NCBI GenBank assembly: GCA_021798655.1
Contig: JAJZFE010000386.1
Span: forward strand, 1-6,511
DNA: 6,511 nt
Source: Acidobacteriota bacterium
GTDB taxonomy: Bacteria; Acidobacteriota; Terriglobia; Terriglobales; Acidobacteriaceae
Direction: 5' to 3'
The first letter of the stretch is position 1. Each line of letters begins with the position of its first letter. Under the pieces are notes generated by a model. The model did no database searches, was not told the DNA's origin, and saw only the letters and a program-made list of their open reading frames with translations. Made by a program: the position numbers and the translations under genes. Shown one piece after another: positions 1-5,625 of the stretch.

Positions 1-1232
1 GCACCAACCACGTTGCAGATAGCAAGCGTCTTCGAGCCCTTCGCGATCAGCTCGTGCTGCGCGGCGATGGTGTCTGCCGTCTCGCCGGACTGCGTGATGA
101 GCAGCCCCAGTTCGCTCGGGTTCGGGATCGGGTCGCGGTAGCGGTACTCGCTGGCGTAGTCCACATCCACAGGCAGGCGCGCGAGCCGCTCGATCATGAA
201 CTTGCCCGCGAGCCCCGCGTGCCAGCTTGTACCGCACGCCGCGATGGTGATGCCGGTCGCGGCCTTGAACTCTTCCGGCGTGATCTTCATGTCGGGCAGA
301 AAGACCTTGCCGGTGTCGAGCGACACGCGGCCCAGCGTGGTGTCGCGGACGGCGCGCGGCTGCTCGTTGATCTCCTTCAGCATGAAGTGCTTGTAGCCGG
401 CCTTCTCCGCCTGGATGGGGTCCCACGTGATGCGCTGCGGCTGCATGGTCTTGGTCACGCCGTCAAAGTCCGTCAGCGCAACACCAGCGGTCGTCAGTGT
501 GGCGACCTCGAGGTCATTCAGGAAGTAGATATCGCGCGTGTGGTGCAGGATGCCGGGCACATCGGAGGCGAGGAAGAACTCACCTTCGCCGAGGCCGAGC
601 ACGATCGGCGGGCCCATGCGCGCGGCAACCATCTTGTCCGGTTCAGCGGCAGAGAGCACGCCGATGGCGAAGGCGCCGGTGAGTCGCTTGACGGCGCGCC
701 GCACAGCCTCTTCCAGCGGTAGGCTCTGCGGCAGCTGACCCGCGATGACCGCAACATTTGTGTTGGAGTCGGCGGCGTCGGTGTTGGTCAGTCGTTCGGG
801 ATTGCCCGCAGCGAGCTCCAGCTCATCCTGAATCACGTGCGCGATGATCTCGGTGTCGGTCTCGGACGAGAACTTGTGGCCCTTGGCGATGAGTGCGTTC
901 TTCAGCGTCAGGTAGTTTTCGACGATGCCGTTGTGAACCACCACCAGTGTGCCTGTACCGTCGCGATGCGGATGCGCGTTCTCCTCCGTGGGGCGACCGT
1001 GCGTGGCCCAGCGCGTGTGCCCGATGCCATAGGTTCCCTGCACCGGATCGTGCGCAAGTATCTCGGCCAGGTTCCGCAGCTTGCCAGGCGCGCGACGCAG
1101 CTGCAGCGGCCGTCCGCCGCCGGCTACAGCGATGCCGGCCGAATCATAGCCGCGGTATTCGAGGCGCGCCAGGCCCTCCATGATGACAGGTACGCAAGCC
1201 TTGGGTCCGATGTATCCAACGATTCCACACAT
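1..1232 (-). CDS. glmS: Glutamine--fructose-6-phosphate aminotransferase (isomerizing), N-terminal 410 codons
   Basis: GlmS makes glucosamine-6-phosphate from fructose-6-phosphate and glutamine, the first committed step to UDP-GlcNAc for peptidoglycan and other cell-wall sugars; it is cytosolic. I translated the whole minus-strand stretch from the ATG at 1230-1232 and found no stop or frameshift. The protein opens MCGIVGYIG, so after Met removal Cys2 is the Ntn-type glutaminase nucleophile. [19 protein letters not shown] lies at residues 71-89 (Arg74, Trp75 and His78 of the glutamine site), followed by HNGIVENY with Asn101-Gly102 of the oxyanion hole. The first sugar-isomerase (SIS) domain shows CGTSWHAG from Cys333 and [10 protein letters not shown] around Ser382, which bind the sugar phosphate. 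The C-terminal roughly 200-230 residues, including the second SIS domain, lie beyond the left edge. No Shine-Dalgarno sequence precedes the start. Identity is certain. Confidence 0.97.
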   Translation of the reverse strand, partial: MCGIVGYIGPKACVPVIMEGLARLEYRGYDSAGIAVAGGGRPLQLRRAPGKLRNLAEILAHDPVQGTYGIGHTRWATHGRPTEENAHPHRDGTGTLVVVHNGIVENYLTLKNALIAKGHKFSSETDTEIIAHVIQDELELAAGNPERLTNTDAADSNTNVAVIAGQLPQSLPLEEAVRRAVKRLTGAFAIGVLSAAEPDKMVAARMGPPIVLGLGEGEFFLASDVPGILHHTRDIYFLNDLEVATLTTAGVALTDFDGVTKTMQPQRITWDPIQAEKAGYKHFMLKEINEQPRAVRDTTLGRVSLDTGKVFLPDMKITPEEFKAATGITIAACGTSWHAGLAGKFMIERLARLPVDVDYASEYRYRDPIPNPSELGLLITQSGETADTIAAQHELIAKGSKTLAICNVVG

Positions 1233-1245
1233 AAGAAAGAGTGTA
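1233..1245 (-). promoter_or_regulatory. Candidate -10 box giving a leaderless glmS mRNA
   Basis: On the minus strand, TACACT (1240-1245, five of six bases of TATAAT) lies seven bases before the A of the glmS ATG. A transcript starting at the usual distance would begin at or next to the start codon. The bases between are CTTTCTT, with no purine-rich ribosome-binding sequence. The -35 position is poor (TTCGCG at 17-bp spacing), so the promoter may be weak or the match accidental. Confidence 0.28.
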
Positions 1246-1431
1246 GAGGATGCCAGGTGCCGCGCGAAGCACCGCCAACGCCGCAGCTGCCACCCACCCA
1301 AACTTTCTTTCGCGAATTTCCGGCCAAACTCCCCGTGTCAACCCCCAACCCGACACCCAGGACCCCTAACCCACTCTTCTATAAAGGCTTACCCCCGCAA
1401 AACGAAAAGCACTTCACCCCTCTCCACTCGC
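1246..1431. other. Intergenic stretch with no recognisable gene
   Basis: This is the upstream flank of glmS. Reading frames on both strands give low-complexity, proline- or arginine-rich products with no family resemblance. Around 1330-1380 the plus strand is strongly C-rich and G-poor, with several short runs of C separated by A or T. I see no tRNA, no riboswitch and no convincing hairpin followed by a T-run. Confidence 0.5.
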
Positions 1432-1437
1432 TATAAT
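1432..1437 (+). promoter_or_regulatory. Perfect TATAAT hexamer, possible plus-strand -10 box
   Basis: An exact consensus -10 hexamer lies on the plus strand about 35 bases before a short proline-rich ORF. I see no good -35 hexamer at 16-18 bp spacing and no extended -10 TG, so this is at best a partial promoter. The surrounding DNA is locally AT-rich, so chance is a real alternative. Confidence 0.25.
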
Positions 1438-1472
1438 AGAAATAGGGGAAGCACCGACAGAAAGATAGAGGG

Positions 1473-1568
1473 ATGTACCGGCAGCCGAATCCGCCAGGCC
1501 CGAAGCCTCCAGGACCACAGCTAAAGCCGTTCTCCTCAGGTGTAGTCGTCAGCAATCTTCACGATTAG
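1473..1568 (+). CDS. Possible 31-aa proline-rich ORF, perhaps a truncated gene start
   Basis: The ATG at 1473 opens a 31-codon frame beginning MYRQPNPPGPKPPGPQLKP, closed by TAG at 1566-1568. It lies about 35 bases after a perfect TATAAT. The purine stretch AGATAGAGGG directly abuts the ATG, closer than a normal Shine-Dalgarno sequence. The first 19 residues are proline-rich, a composition seen at cytoplasmic or membrane-protein N-termini, and the frame stops inside the 17-bp tandem duplication that begins the repeat island. It may be the 5' end of a gene broken by repeat insertion, or simply chance. I recognise no family. Confidence 0.15.
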   Translation: MYRQPNPPGPKPPGPQLKPFSSGVVVSNLHD

Positions 1569-1589
1569 TCATTCTTCACGATTTGTCAT
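1556..1589. repeat. 17-bp tandem duplication (two copies)
   Basis: TCTTCACGATTAGTCAT (1556-1572) is followed at once by TCTTCACGATTTGTCAT (1573-1589); 16 of 17 bases match. The second copy runs straight into the REP-like palindrome, so the duplication marks the left border of the repeat island and may be a footprint of slippage or of mobility of that element. Confidence 0.85.
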
Positions 1590-1614
1590 TCCGCAGCGAA
1601 GCGGAGGAATCTGC
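1586..1614. repeat. REP-like palindromic element
   Basis: The core is TCCGC-AGCGAA-GCGGA (1590-1605), a 5-bp stem with a 6-base loop. An alternative outer pairing is ATTCC (1588-1592) with GGAAT (1606-1610). From memory, GTCATTCC...GGAATCTGC elements are interspersed between genes in many Acidobacteriaceae genomes, so I call this a dispersed extragenic palindrome. It is followed by no T-run, so a terminator role is not favoured. Confidence 0.6.
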
Positions 1615-1783
1615 TTGGGCAGCCACTACACTTGCTGGAAAAGCGTTCTAACCCCAATCTTTTGAATATTTTAGCTCTATCATGCCTGCAATCAATGAGT
1701 TGCAGCCACTTCGCCCGTAACCCCAATGTTTTGAATATTATACCCGTAAAATCTTTGCAATCAATATTTTGCAGCCGTTGCAT
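1586..1783 (-). CDS. Low-confidence 65-aa ORF containing two 23-residue repeats
   Basis: The ATG at 1781-1783 opens a 65-codon frame across the two 69-bp repeats. Because 69 is a multiple of three, both copies are read in the same frame, giving units that share LQ-x-IDC, then IFK-x-LGL, about 23 residues apart. CAGG on the minus strand sits about eight bases before the start and could serve as a weak ribosome-binding site. The last 17 or so residues are just translation of the REP-like element, and the start lies downstream of a strong terminator with no clear promoter between. It is most likely repeat DNA read as protein, but I recall similar small predicted proteins in acidobacteria, so I list it. 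Confidence 0.18.
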   Translation of the reverse strand: MQRLQNIDCKDFTGIIFKTLGLRAKWLQLIDCRHDRAKIFKRLGLERFSSKCSGCPSRFLRFAAE

Positions 1784-1786
1784 TGC
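1649..1786. repeat. Two tandem copies of a 69-bp AT-rich element
   Basis: TAACCCCAAT(C/G)TTTTGAATATT begins at 1649 and again at 1718, with 21 of 22 bases identical. The copies then diverge over about 16 bases and converge again on TGCAATCAAT and TTGCAGCC (to 1707 and to 1776). Each has a hairpin at its end: CTGCAA (1686-1691) with TTGCAG (1700-1705), and TTGCAA (1755-1760) with TTGCAG (1769-1774), both with 8-base loops. A further TAACC at 1788 may start a decayed third unit. The block is clearly more AT-rich than the flanking genes. Function unknown. Confidence 0.85.
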
Positions 1787-1813
1787 GTAACCTGTTGATT
1801 CCAGAGATCAAGC

Positions 1814-1840
1814 AAAAAACAGAGGGGGGGTACCCCCCTC
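1814..1840 (-). terminator. Strong Rho-independent terminator reading leftwards
   Basis: On the minus strand, GAGGGGGG (complement of 1833-1840) pairs with CCCCCCTC (complement of 1822-1829) around a 3-base loop, an 8-bp nearly all-GC stem. It is followed by TG and then a run of six T (complement of 1814-1819). The centre is also a perfect 14-bp palindrome, GGGGGGTACCCCCC (1825-1838). The T-run on one side only gives the direction. It is the first strong terminator after the minus-strand genes ending at 2094 and probably ends their transcript. Confidence 0.8.
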
Positions 1841-1851
1841 CGCCAAGGGGT

Positions 1852-2036
1852 TCAGCCAAACCAGCGCAGGCCCTGGCATTCACGCTGCCCGAGTCGAACT
1901 CCACCGGCACCATCGCACCGGGATGATCGGAATCCAACTCAAGCCACGAGGCCTCCGTCTCGCGAGCGAAGACCCGCAGTTCTGGCAGACCAGACATGGC
2001 AGCGCCGGACAACACGAATCGGCGACGATTCATCAT
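1852..2036 (-). pseudogene. Remnant of a Tat-exported protein gene (N-terminus plus possible out-of-frame C-terminus)
   Basis: From ATGs at 2036 and 2033 the minus strand reads MNRRRFVLSGAAMSGLP, a twin-arginine-like signal (RRRFVL plus a short hydrophobic stretch), then roughly 25 ordinary-looking residues including ASWLELDSDHPGAMVPVEF. After that the frame turns into glycine-rich sequence and runs through the terminator and the AT-rich repeats to a stop at 1761, which no real protein would do. In another frame a plausible tail ending QGLRWFG-stop finishes at 1852-1854, just before the terminator. The simplest reading is a secreted-protein gene that lost its middle and changed frame. The start of the mature part reminds me of some acidobacterial secreted glycoside hydrolases, but this is only an impression. 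No good ribosome-binding site precedes either ATG. Confidence 0.45.
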
Positions 2037-2093
2037 GCCCGGAGAGCACCCCGTCGGCCGCAGACCCCGCAACCACAACCGGCGCGGACTGCC

Positions 2094-2513
2094 TCAGCTT
2101 ACGCGCAGGTAGCGCAGCAGCTCCAGCGGATGAATCGGTTTGGGCAGCAGTTCGAACTCGTGGCCGCGCAGGCGGGCGCGCTCCAGGATCTCCTGCGTCG
2201 CCGCCTGGCCGCTGAACAACACGATGCGCGCCGCCGGGCAGTGCGCACGGATCGCAATCGCCGTCTCCACCCCATCCAGGTGCGGCATCGCCACATCACT
2301 CAGTACCGTCTCGGGCTGCAGCGTACGCGCGGCTTCCACCGCCTCGTGACCCCCATACACAGCGCTGGCCCTGAAGCCGTTACGGTTCAGAATCTGCACA
2401 ATCGTATCGGCGATCAGCACCTCATCGTCCACCACCAGCACACTACCGCCGTCGCGATCATCGGTGTACCGCGCTGCGTCTAGAAGCGTCTGGGGCTGCG
2501 TATCGGCTTGCAT
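2094..2513 (-). CDS. Single-domain response regulator (receiver only)
   Basis: A 139-residue CheY-like receiver that accepts phosphate from a histidine kinase. Visible landmarks are VLVVDDE with Asp29 and Asp30 of the acidic pocket, the phosphorylation site Asp73 in VLSDVAMPHLDG, the switch residue Ser101 in IVLFSGQ, and the conserved Lys125 in LLPKPIHP. The protein ends about 14 residues after that Lys, so there is no DNA-binding, enzymatic or RNA-binding output domain; the first 22 residues are a polar extension before the receiver fold. The ATG at 2511-2513 has AAAGG about six bases upstream. It follows the kinase gene on the same strand after 179 bases, which hold no terminator, so it is the likely partner of that kinase. 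Signal output must go through another protein. Confidence 0.93.
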   Translation of the reverse strand: MQADTQPQTLLDAARYTDDRDGGSVLVVDDEVLIADTIVQILNRNGFRASAVYGGHEAVEAARTLQPETVLSDVAMPHLDGVETAIAIRAHCPAARIVLFSGQAATQEILERARLRGHEFELLPKPIHPLELLRYLRVS

Positions 2514-2692
2514 GGCGTACCTTTCGTGTCCAGTGGCTGTGACGTTGACGAAGAGATCGTTTCATGAAGAGTGCGAGGCCGGCACAGGCACCCGCGGCAA
2601 CTCGCGAACCTGTTGCCCGGCCCGTTGCGTAGCTACAGTCTAATCCAACCAGTCCGCCACCACGGGACCAGAGCAGGCGATACTGCCCTGTC

Positions 2693-3868
2693 TTACCGGG
2701 CTGCGTCGTTCGCAGCAACCGGAGCCAGCGGCAGAAAGACCCGGAACACCGTCCCTGTCGGCGTCTCGGTGCGGGTACGAAACCGCACACTGCCACCCTG
2801 CTTCTCCACGATGCCGCGCGTCACCCACAGCCCAAGCCCGGTCCCTGTCGTCTGCTTGGTAGTGACAAACGCCGTAAACAGTTGCGGCCGCACCGCCGCA
2901 GGAATCCCTTCGCCGCGATCAGTCATCACCACGACAATGCCTTCCAACCCTCCCTGCCGACGCCGACGCGCGCGAATGCGGATCGGCGTATGCGAGCTGG
3001 CATCAATCGCATTCACCAACAGATTTGAAAACACCTGCCGTACCTCTCCCTGCAATCCCATCAGTCGCAGGTCGGGCTCCATCTCCAGCGAGCACTGCAC
3101 GGACTTGCTTTGCATCTTGCGCGCAAACAGCTCCACGCTGTCCAGCAGCAGCTTGTTCAGGTCGATCAGTACCAGCCGTGTTGTGTCGCGGTAGAAGCCG
3201 AGTGTCTGCTGCGCCAGCTGCGACACGCGCGCCAGCTCGGCGTCGGCGGTATCCAGCAGCTGTTGCACGCCCACCGGCACGCCGCTGTCGGTGCGCGCCA
3301 GATAGATCAGGTTCATCACCGCTTCCAGTGGGTTGTTGATCTCGTGCGCAATCGTCGCCGCCAGTCGACCGGTTGCGGCCAGCTTCTCGCTGTCGCGCAG
3401 TGATTGCTCCTGCAGCTTGCGCTCGGTGACATCGCCCACCGTACCCACCATGCCCGTCACGAATCCCCCCGCCGTATCGGCATAGGTCGGTACGCCGCTG
3501 GCGTACACCCAGCGCGTCGTGCCATCCGGCAGACCAATGCGGTACTCGGCCCGGTAGGTCCGCCCAGTCTCCAGCGACGCCTCCAGCGTATCTCTCACAT
3601 TGGCTCGATCGTCCGCCATCACGATGCGCTGCCGCAGATCCGTGCGCGTCAGCGACTCTCCCGTTGGCAGCCCGAAGAGCGCAATCGCCCGATCATCGAG
3701 CTCCAGCCTGTCCGAACTGCGCTCCCACACCCATGTACCCAGCTGCGCGGCCTCCAGCGCCTGCTGCAGCCGCTTCACGGTCGCACGCAACTCACGCGGC
3801 TCTCTCTCCGTCTCCGCCAGCGGAGCGGAGGCGTTGGGCAGGAATTCCATCCGGGAGTGCGGCGACAT
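2693..3868 (-). CDS. Soluble PAS-domain sensor histidine kinase
   Basis: A 391-residue two-component kinase with no transmembrane segment, so a cytoplasmic sensor. In order (numbering from the ATG at 3868): a short helical lead-in (about 19-45), a PAS domain (about 38-150) with PDGTTRW and an ending GTVGDVTERK typical of PAS/PAC units, then the HisKA dimerisation helix with His175 in TIAHEINNPLE. The ATPase domain follows: N box VFSNLLVNAIDA (Asn282, Asn286), G1 DRGEGIP (Asp317), F box around LFTAFVTTK, and G2 TGTGLGLW. All catalytic residues are present. GTG at 3874, ATG at 3871 and ATG at 3868 are consecutive in-frame starts; GGGTGA ends seven bases before 3868, the best spacing, so I chose that one. 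The small membrane-protein gene lies 107 bases upstream and the receiver gene 179 bases downstream. The PAS ligand is unknown; a metabolite moved by the upstream transporter is an inference only. Confidence 0.94.
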   Translation of the reverse strand: MSPHSRMEFLPNASAPLAETEREPRELRATVKRLQQALEAAQLGTWVWERSSDRLELDDRAIALFGLPTGESLTRTDLRQRIVMADDRANVRDTLEASLETGRTYRAEYRIGLPDGTTRWVYASGVPTYADTAGGFVTGMVGTVGDVTERKLQEQSLRDSEKLAATGRLAATIAHEINNPLEAVMNLIYLARTDSGVPVGVQQLLDTADAELARVSQLAQQTLGFYRDTTRLVLIDLNKLLLDSVELFARKMQSKSVQCSLEMEPDLRLMGLQGEVRQVFSNLLVNAIDASSHTPIRIRARRRRQGGLEGIVVVMTDRGEGIPAAVRPQLFTAFVTTKQTTGTGLGLWVTRGIVEKQGGSVRFRTRTETPTGTVFRVFLPLAPVAANDAAR

Positions 3869-3975
3869 CATCACGTCACCCGTTCAGATGCGCGCAACCG
3901 TCATCGGGTAGCGTGCAATGTTGCGAATCATCAAACACGCCCATCGGCGCACGCACCAGCAGGCGGATACACCCC

Positions 3976-4098
3976 TTACTTGAACAGGTTCGCCGCCCGC
4001 ATCGCGGTCAGGTACACGCCCCACGCCGCCGGCACGATCACCACCAGCCAGGCCAGAACAAGGCTCGCAACGGAACTTGGTTTCGGATTCGATGTCAT
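3976..4098 (-). CDS. MFS transporter small subunit (40-aa single-span membrane protein)
   Basis: A 40-codon gene, ATG at 4096-4098 and TAA at 3976-3978, easily missed by its length. The product begins MTSNPKPSSVASL, has one hydrophobic span about residues 10-32 (LVLAWLVVIVPAAWGVYL), and ends in a short charged amphipathic tail MRAANLFK. The LAW...P.AWGVY...LF pattern matches, from memory, the tiny proteins annotated as 'MFS transporter small subunit' that sit beside OFA-family transporters. GGGAGAG lies a few bases before the start, a good ribosome-binding site. It begins 63 bases after the stop of the transporter gene on the same strand, with no terminator between, so the two are probably co-transcribed. 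It probably sits in the inner membrane next to the transporter; whether it is needed for assembly, stability or transport is not known to me. Proline-23 in mid-helix and Trp-26 are its distinctive residues. Confidence 0.85.
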   Translation of the reverse strand: MTSNPKPSSVASLVLAWLVVIVPAAWGVYLTAMRAANLFK

Positions 4099-4161
4099 CA
4101 CACTCTCCCTGCTTCGGTTCATCCTGTTTGGTAGGCCGCACCAGCTTGCACATCCGGCCGT

Positions 4162-5526
4162 TCAATGCCGGGCGGCTGCGCCCTGCACCGCGTCCTCACC
4201 CTTCAGCCAGTAGCGCTCCGCCACCGGCCGCACCATCAGGTTGGCCACAAACCCCGCCGCCAGCAGTCCTGCCATGATGTGCAGAATCCCGGGGTACGCC
4301 TGCGCCAGCGGAATATGCTGCTCCTTATAGTGGTCCAGAATCGCGTTGTCGATCAGCGGCCCAACGATGCCTGCTGTGGACCAGGCCGTCAGCAGGCGAC
4401 CATGAATCGCCGACACGTTGTACCCCCCGAACAGGTCTTTCAGATACGCCGGTATCGTTGCGAACCCGCCTCCATACATGCTGATCAGCACTCCAAACAC
4501 CAGCACAAATACCGGCAGCGCGTGCATCGCAGGCACCGCGTAGTACAGCACCCCGCCCAGCGCAAAGAACACCATGTACGTCTGCTTGCGCCCCAGCAGG
4601 TCCGACATCGAGGCCCAGAAGAACCGGCCCACCATGTTGAACAGCGACAGCAGCCCCACAAAACCACCTGCGGCCACCACCGTCACCCGCCCCGCAAACA
4701 CGTTCTGGATCATCGGCGAGGCGGACTCCAGAATCCCGATGCCCGCCGTCACGTTCAGGCACAGCACCAGCCACAGCAGCCAGAACTGCGGCGTCCGCAT
4801 CGCCGTATTCACGTCCACATTGTGCCGGCTGATCATCGCCGACTGCGTCTGCGCCGGAACATACCCCTCCGGCTTCCAGCCCGGCGCTGGTACCCGAATC
4901 ATGAACACCCCGAACATCATGAACAGGAAGTACAACGTGCCCATGCACAGAAACGTCATCACGATCGGCTGGTGGCCGCTCGTCCTGAAGTGCGCCATCA
5001 GGTTATTCGCCAGCGGCGCGCCGATCATCGCTCCACCGCCAAAGCCCATGATCGCCAGCCCCGTCGACAGACCTGGTCGATCCGGAAACCACTTGATCAG
5101 CGTCGATACCGGCGAGATATAGCCCAGCCCCAGCCCGATGCCGCCAATCAAACCGTAGCCCAGAAAGATCACCGTCAGCGAATGCAGATGCACGCCAAAC
5201 GCCGCCACCATGAACCCCAGGCCAAAGCACACCGCAGCCACAAACATCGCCTTGCGCGGCCCCGCCGTCTCCAGCCACTTGCCAAATAGCGCCGCAGAGA
5301 CGCCCAGAATCGCAATCGCAAACGAGAAGATGTACCCAATCTCCTTCAGGTTCCACGGCGTCCCAACGCTCTGGCTGAACGCCGACAGCGGCGCAACAAA
5401 CACGCTGAACGAATACACCTGCCCGATCGCCAGATGAATAGCCAGCGCCGCCGGCGGCACCAGCCAGCGGCTGTAGCCAGGCTTGGCTACCGAGTGGTCG
5501 CGATCCAAAAATGAAAACAGCCCCAT
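4162..5526 (-). CDS. OFA-family MFS transporter (oxalate/formate antiporter-like, monocarboxylate transport)
   Basis: A 454-residue inner-membrane carrier with about 12 hydrophobic segments. Family marks include IGQVYSFSVF in the first span, the loop FGKWLETAGPRKAM (81-94) as the N-half MFS motif, GLGLGYISPVSTLIKWFPDR (131-150) followed by a glycine-rich helix, and the C-half counterpart MSDLLGRKQTYM (307-318). Known OFA members move oxalate, formate, lactate, pyruvate or similar small acids. OxlT uses a lysine in span 11 for oxalate; the matching stretch here (LTAWSTAGIVGPLIDN, 379-394) has none, so a monocarboxylate is likelier than oxalate. The ATG at 5524-5526 has AGAGGGAG nine bases upstream. 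It is first of four collinear genes, followed by its likely small subunit and a kinase/receiver pair. Family assignment is firm; the substrate is open. Confidence 0.93.
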   Translation of the reverse strand: MGLFSFLDRDHSVAKPGYSRWLVPPAALAIHLAIGQVYSFSVFVAPLSAFSQSVGTPWNLKEIGYIFSFAIAILGVSAALFGKWLETAGPRKAMFVAAVCFGLGFMVAAFGVHLHSLTVIFLGYGLIGGIGLGLGYISPVSTLIKWFPDRPGLSTGLAIMGFGGGAMIGAPLANNLMAHFRTSGHQPIVMTFLCMGTLYFLFMMFGVFMIRVPAPGWKPEGYVPAQTQSAMISRHNVDVNTAMRTPQFWLLWLVLCLNVTAGIGILESASPMIQNVFAGRVTVVAAGGFVGLLSLFNMVGRFFWASMSDLLGRKQTYMVFFALGGVLYYAVPAMHALPVFVLVFGVLISMYGGGFATIPAYLKDLFGGYNVSAIHGRLLTAWSTAGIVGPLIDNAILDHYKEQHIPLAQAYPGILHIMAGLLAAGFVANLMVRPVAERYWLKGEDAVQGAAARH

Positions 5527-5558
5527 AGCAGCACGCTCCCTCTATCTCGAACCTGCCC

Positions 5559-5575
5559 GCAGCGCAACGTGCTGC
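5559..5575. repeat. Short inverted repeat in the transporter leader
   Basis: GCAGC (5559-5563) and GCTGC (5571-5575) flank 7 bases, about 35 bases upstream of the transporter start on the minus strand. It could form a small hairpin in the mRNA leader or be an operator half-site pair. Short GC-rich repeats like this arise readily by chance. Confidence 0.3.
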
Positions 5576-5625
5576 AAGTCAGGTCGCAGCAAGTTGTAAC
5601 ACTTTCTTCATCCCGCAATCATTAC

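Noticed and set aside
54..722. Long open frame on the plus strand opposite glmS (222 codons)
   Set aside because: It is a shadow of the glmS coding strand; the minus-strand translation matches GlmS residue by residue, and the plus-strand product is arginine/alanine-rich with no family resemblance.
1233..1320. Possible glmS ribozyme/riboswitch upstream of glmS
   Set aside because: The known glmS ribozyme is found mainly in Gram-positive bacteria and needs well over 100 bases of conserved pseudoknotted leader; nothing like its core is visible and the leader may be absent altogether.
1590..1614. REP-like palindrome as a terminator for a plus-strand transcript
   Set aside because: The stem is short and no T-run follows on the plus strand.
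1556..1786. CRISPR array from the clustered short repeats
   Set aside because: There are only two copies of each repeat, the 17-bp copies have no spacers, the 69-bp copies are continuous, and no cas gene is present.
2458..2796. Minus-strand 112-codon frame across the kinase-receiver gap, including a 35-codon Arg-rich tail from an inner ATG
   Set aside because: It overlaps both the kinase end and the receiver start out of frame, is arginine-rich, and has no convincing ribosome-binding site at the inner start.
3884..4165. Minus-strand 93-codon frame between kinase and transporter
   Set aside because: It overlaps the better-supported 40-codon small subunit in a different frame, and its product has no membrane span or known motif.
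3404..4213. Plus-strand open frame of 269 codons opposite the kinase and small subunit
   Set aside because: It overlaps the clear minus-strand kinase and small membrane-protein gene, and its product is rich in Arg, His and Gln as expected of an antisense GC-rich frame.
4165..5289. Plus-strand open frame of 374 codons opposite the transporter
   Set aside because: The product is extremely rich in His, Arg, Gln and Pro, the usual result of reading a transmembrane-protein gene backwards; the transporter on the minus strand is unambiguous.
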